A DNA stretch of 64,000 nucleotides from assembly GCA_002499585.1 (NCBI GenBank), contig DAMH01000009.1:1-64000 (forward strand), in the 5' to 3' direction. Below the pieces are notes generated by a model, which was not told the origin of the DNA, made no database searches, and saw only the letters and a program-made list of their open reading frames with translations. Origin of the DNA: Euryarchaeota archaeon UBA552 (GTDB lineage Archaea > Thermoplasmatota > Poseidoniia > Poseidoniales > Thalassarchaeaceae). The position numbers and the translations under genes were made by a program. Shown here piece by piece: positions 63,992-64,000 of the stretch; the first letter of the stretch is position 1; each line of letters starts with the position of its first letter.

Positions 63992-64000
63992 TATCTCGGT

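Overview
The window looks like a chromosomal piece of an aerobic marine euryarchaeon, most likely Marine Group II (Candidatus Poseidoniales). The information-processing genes are archaeal: EF-1alpha, aIF5B, uS10, eS8, SRP19, Sec61-beta, FEN-1, a GINS subunit, family-B DNA polymerase, a THUMP tRNA methyltransferase and a TruD-type pseudouridine synthase. They sit beside bacterial-looking aerobic metabolism (A-type cytochrome oxidase, oxygen-dependent haem synthesis) and many secreted proteins (subtilases with calcium-binding repeats, a fasciclin/cupredoxin protein, a PKD lipoprotein). The lineage call is inference from this mix; no 16S gene is present. Gene density is very high, no intergenic gap exceeds 300 bp, and I saw no insertion sequence, prophage or CRISPR array.

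Layout. 2-964: 3' part of a Gln/Gly-rich protein with Asp-rich calcium-binding repeats. 1212-9749: a seven-gene haem operon (hemA, hemCD fusion, hemB, hemL, hemE, hemF, hemY-like), mostly overlapping head to tail, running from glutamyl-tRNA to protoporphyrin IX; no ferrochelatase is in view. 9801-12926: membrane protein and FEN-1 (minus), then a tRNA-guanine methyltransferase (plus). 12969-17818: tRNA-Arg, a secreted subtilase, ribD, a lipid-kinase-like gene and tRNA-Ser. 17864-22496: cytochrome oxidase operon II-I-III-IV on the minus strand, with an unusual N-terminal extension on subunit I. 22661-29210: Toprim protein, Lrp regulator, RNA m5C methyltransferase, a possibly frameshifted hypothetical, Sec61-beta (59 aa), a Xer recombinase and a RimK-like ligase.

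29348-33393: a SAP-domain membrane protein followed by a ParA ATPase and a DMT permease. 33517-36718: secreted protein, PUA protein, eS8, SRP19 and ilvE. 36788-44571: DNA polymerase B, PKD lipoprotein, EF-1alpha, uS10, a bleomycin-hydrolase-type peptidase and a GINS protein. 44677-50495: tRNA-Leu, a 1459-residue kexin-like protease with a long calcium-binding repeat array, and truD. 50502-57326: HAD phosphatase, heavy-metal P-type ATPase, zinc-ribbon protein, coiled-coil protein, and a coupled MoxR/ParA pair. 57395-63991: aIF5B, NDP kinase, ABC-2 exporter, nitroreductase, and a two-fasciclin/cupredoxin protein with a PGF-type C-terminal anchor.

How it fits together: the haem operon can supply precursor for the haem-copper oxidase, although the steps to haem A are not in the window, and a cupredoxin is available as a possible extracytoplasmic electron carrier. 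Secreted proteases, a cytosolic C1 peptidase and the Sec component fit a protein-degrading heterotroph. The least explained parts are the SAP/ParA locus, the MoxR/ParA/coiled-coil/zinc-ribbon locus, and the CxCH-containing domain fused to cytochrome oxidase subunit I.
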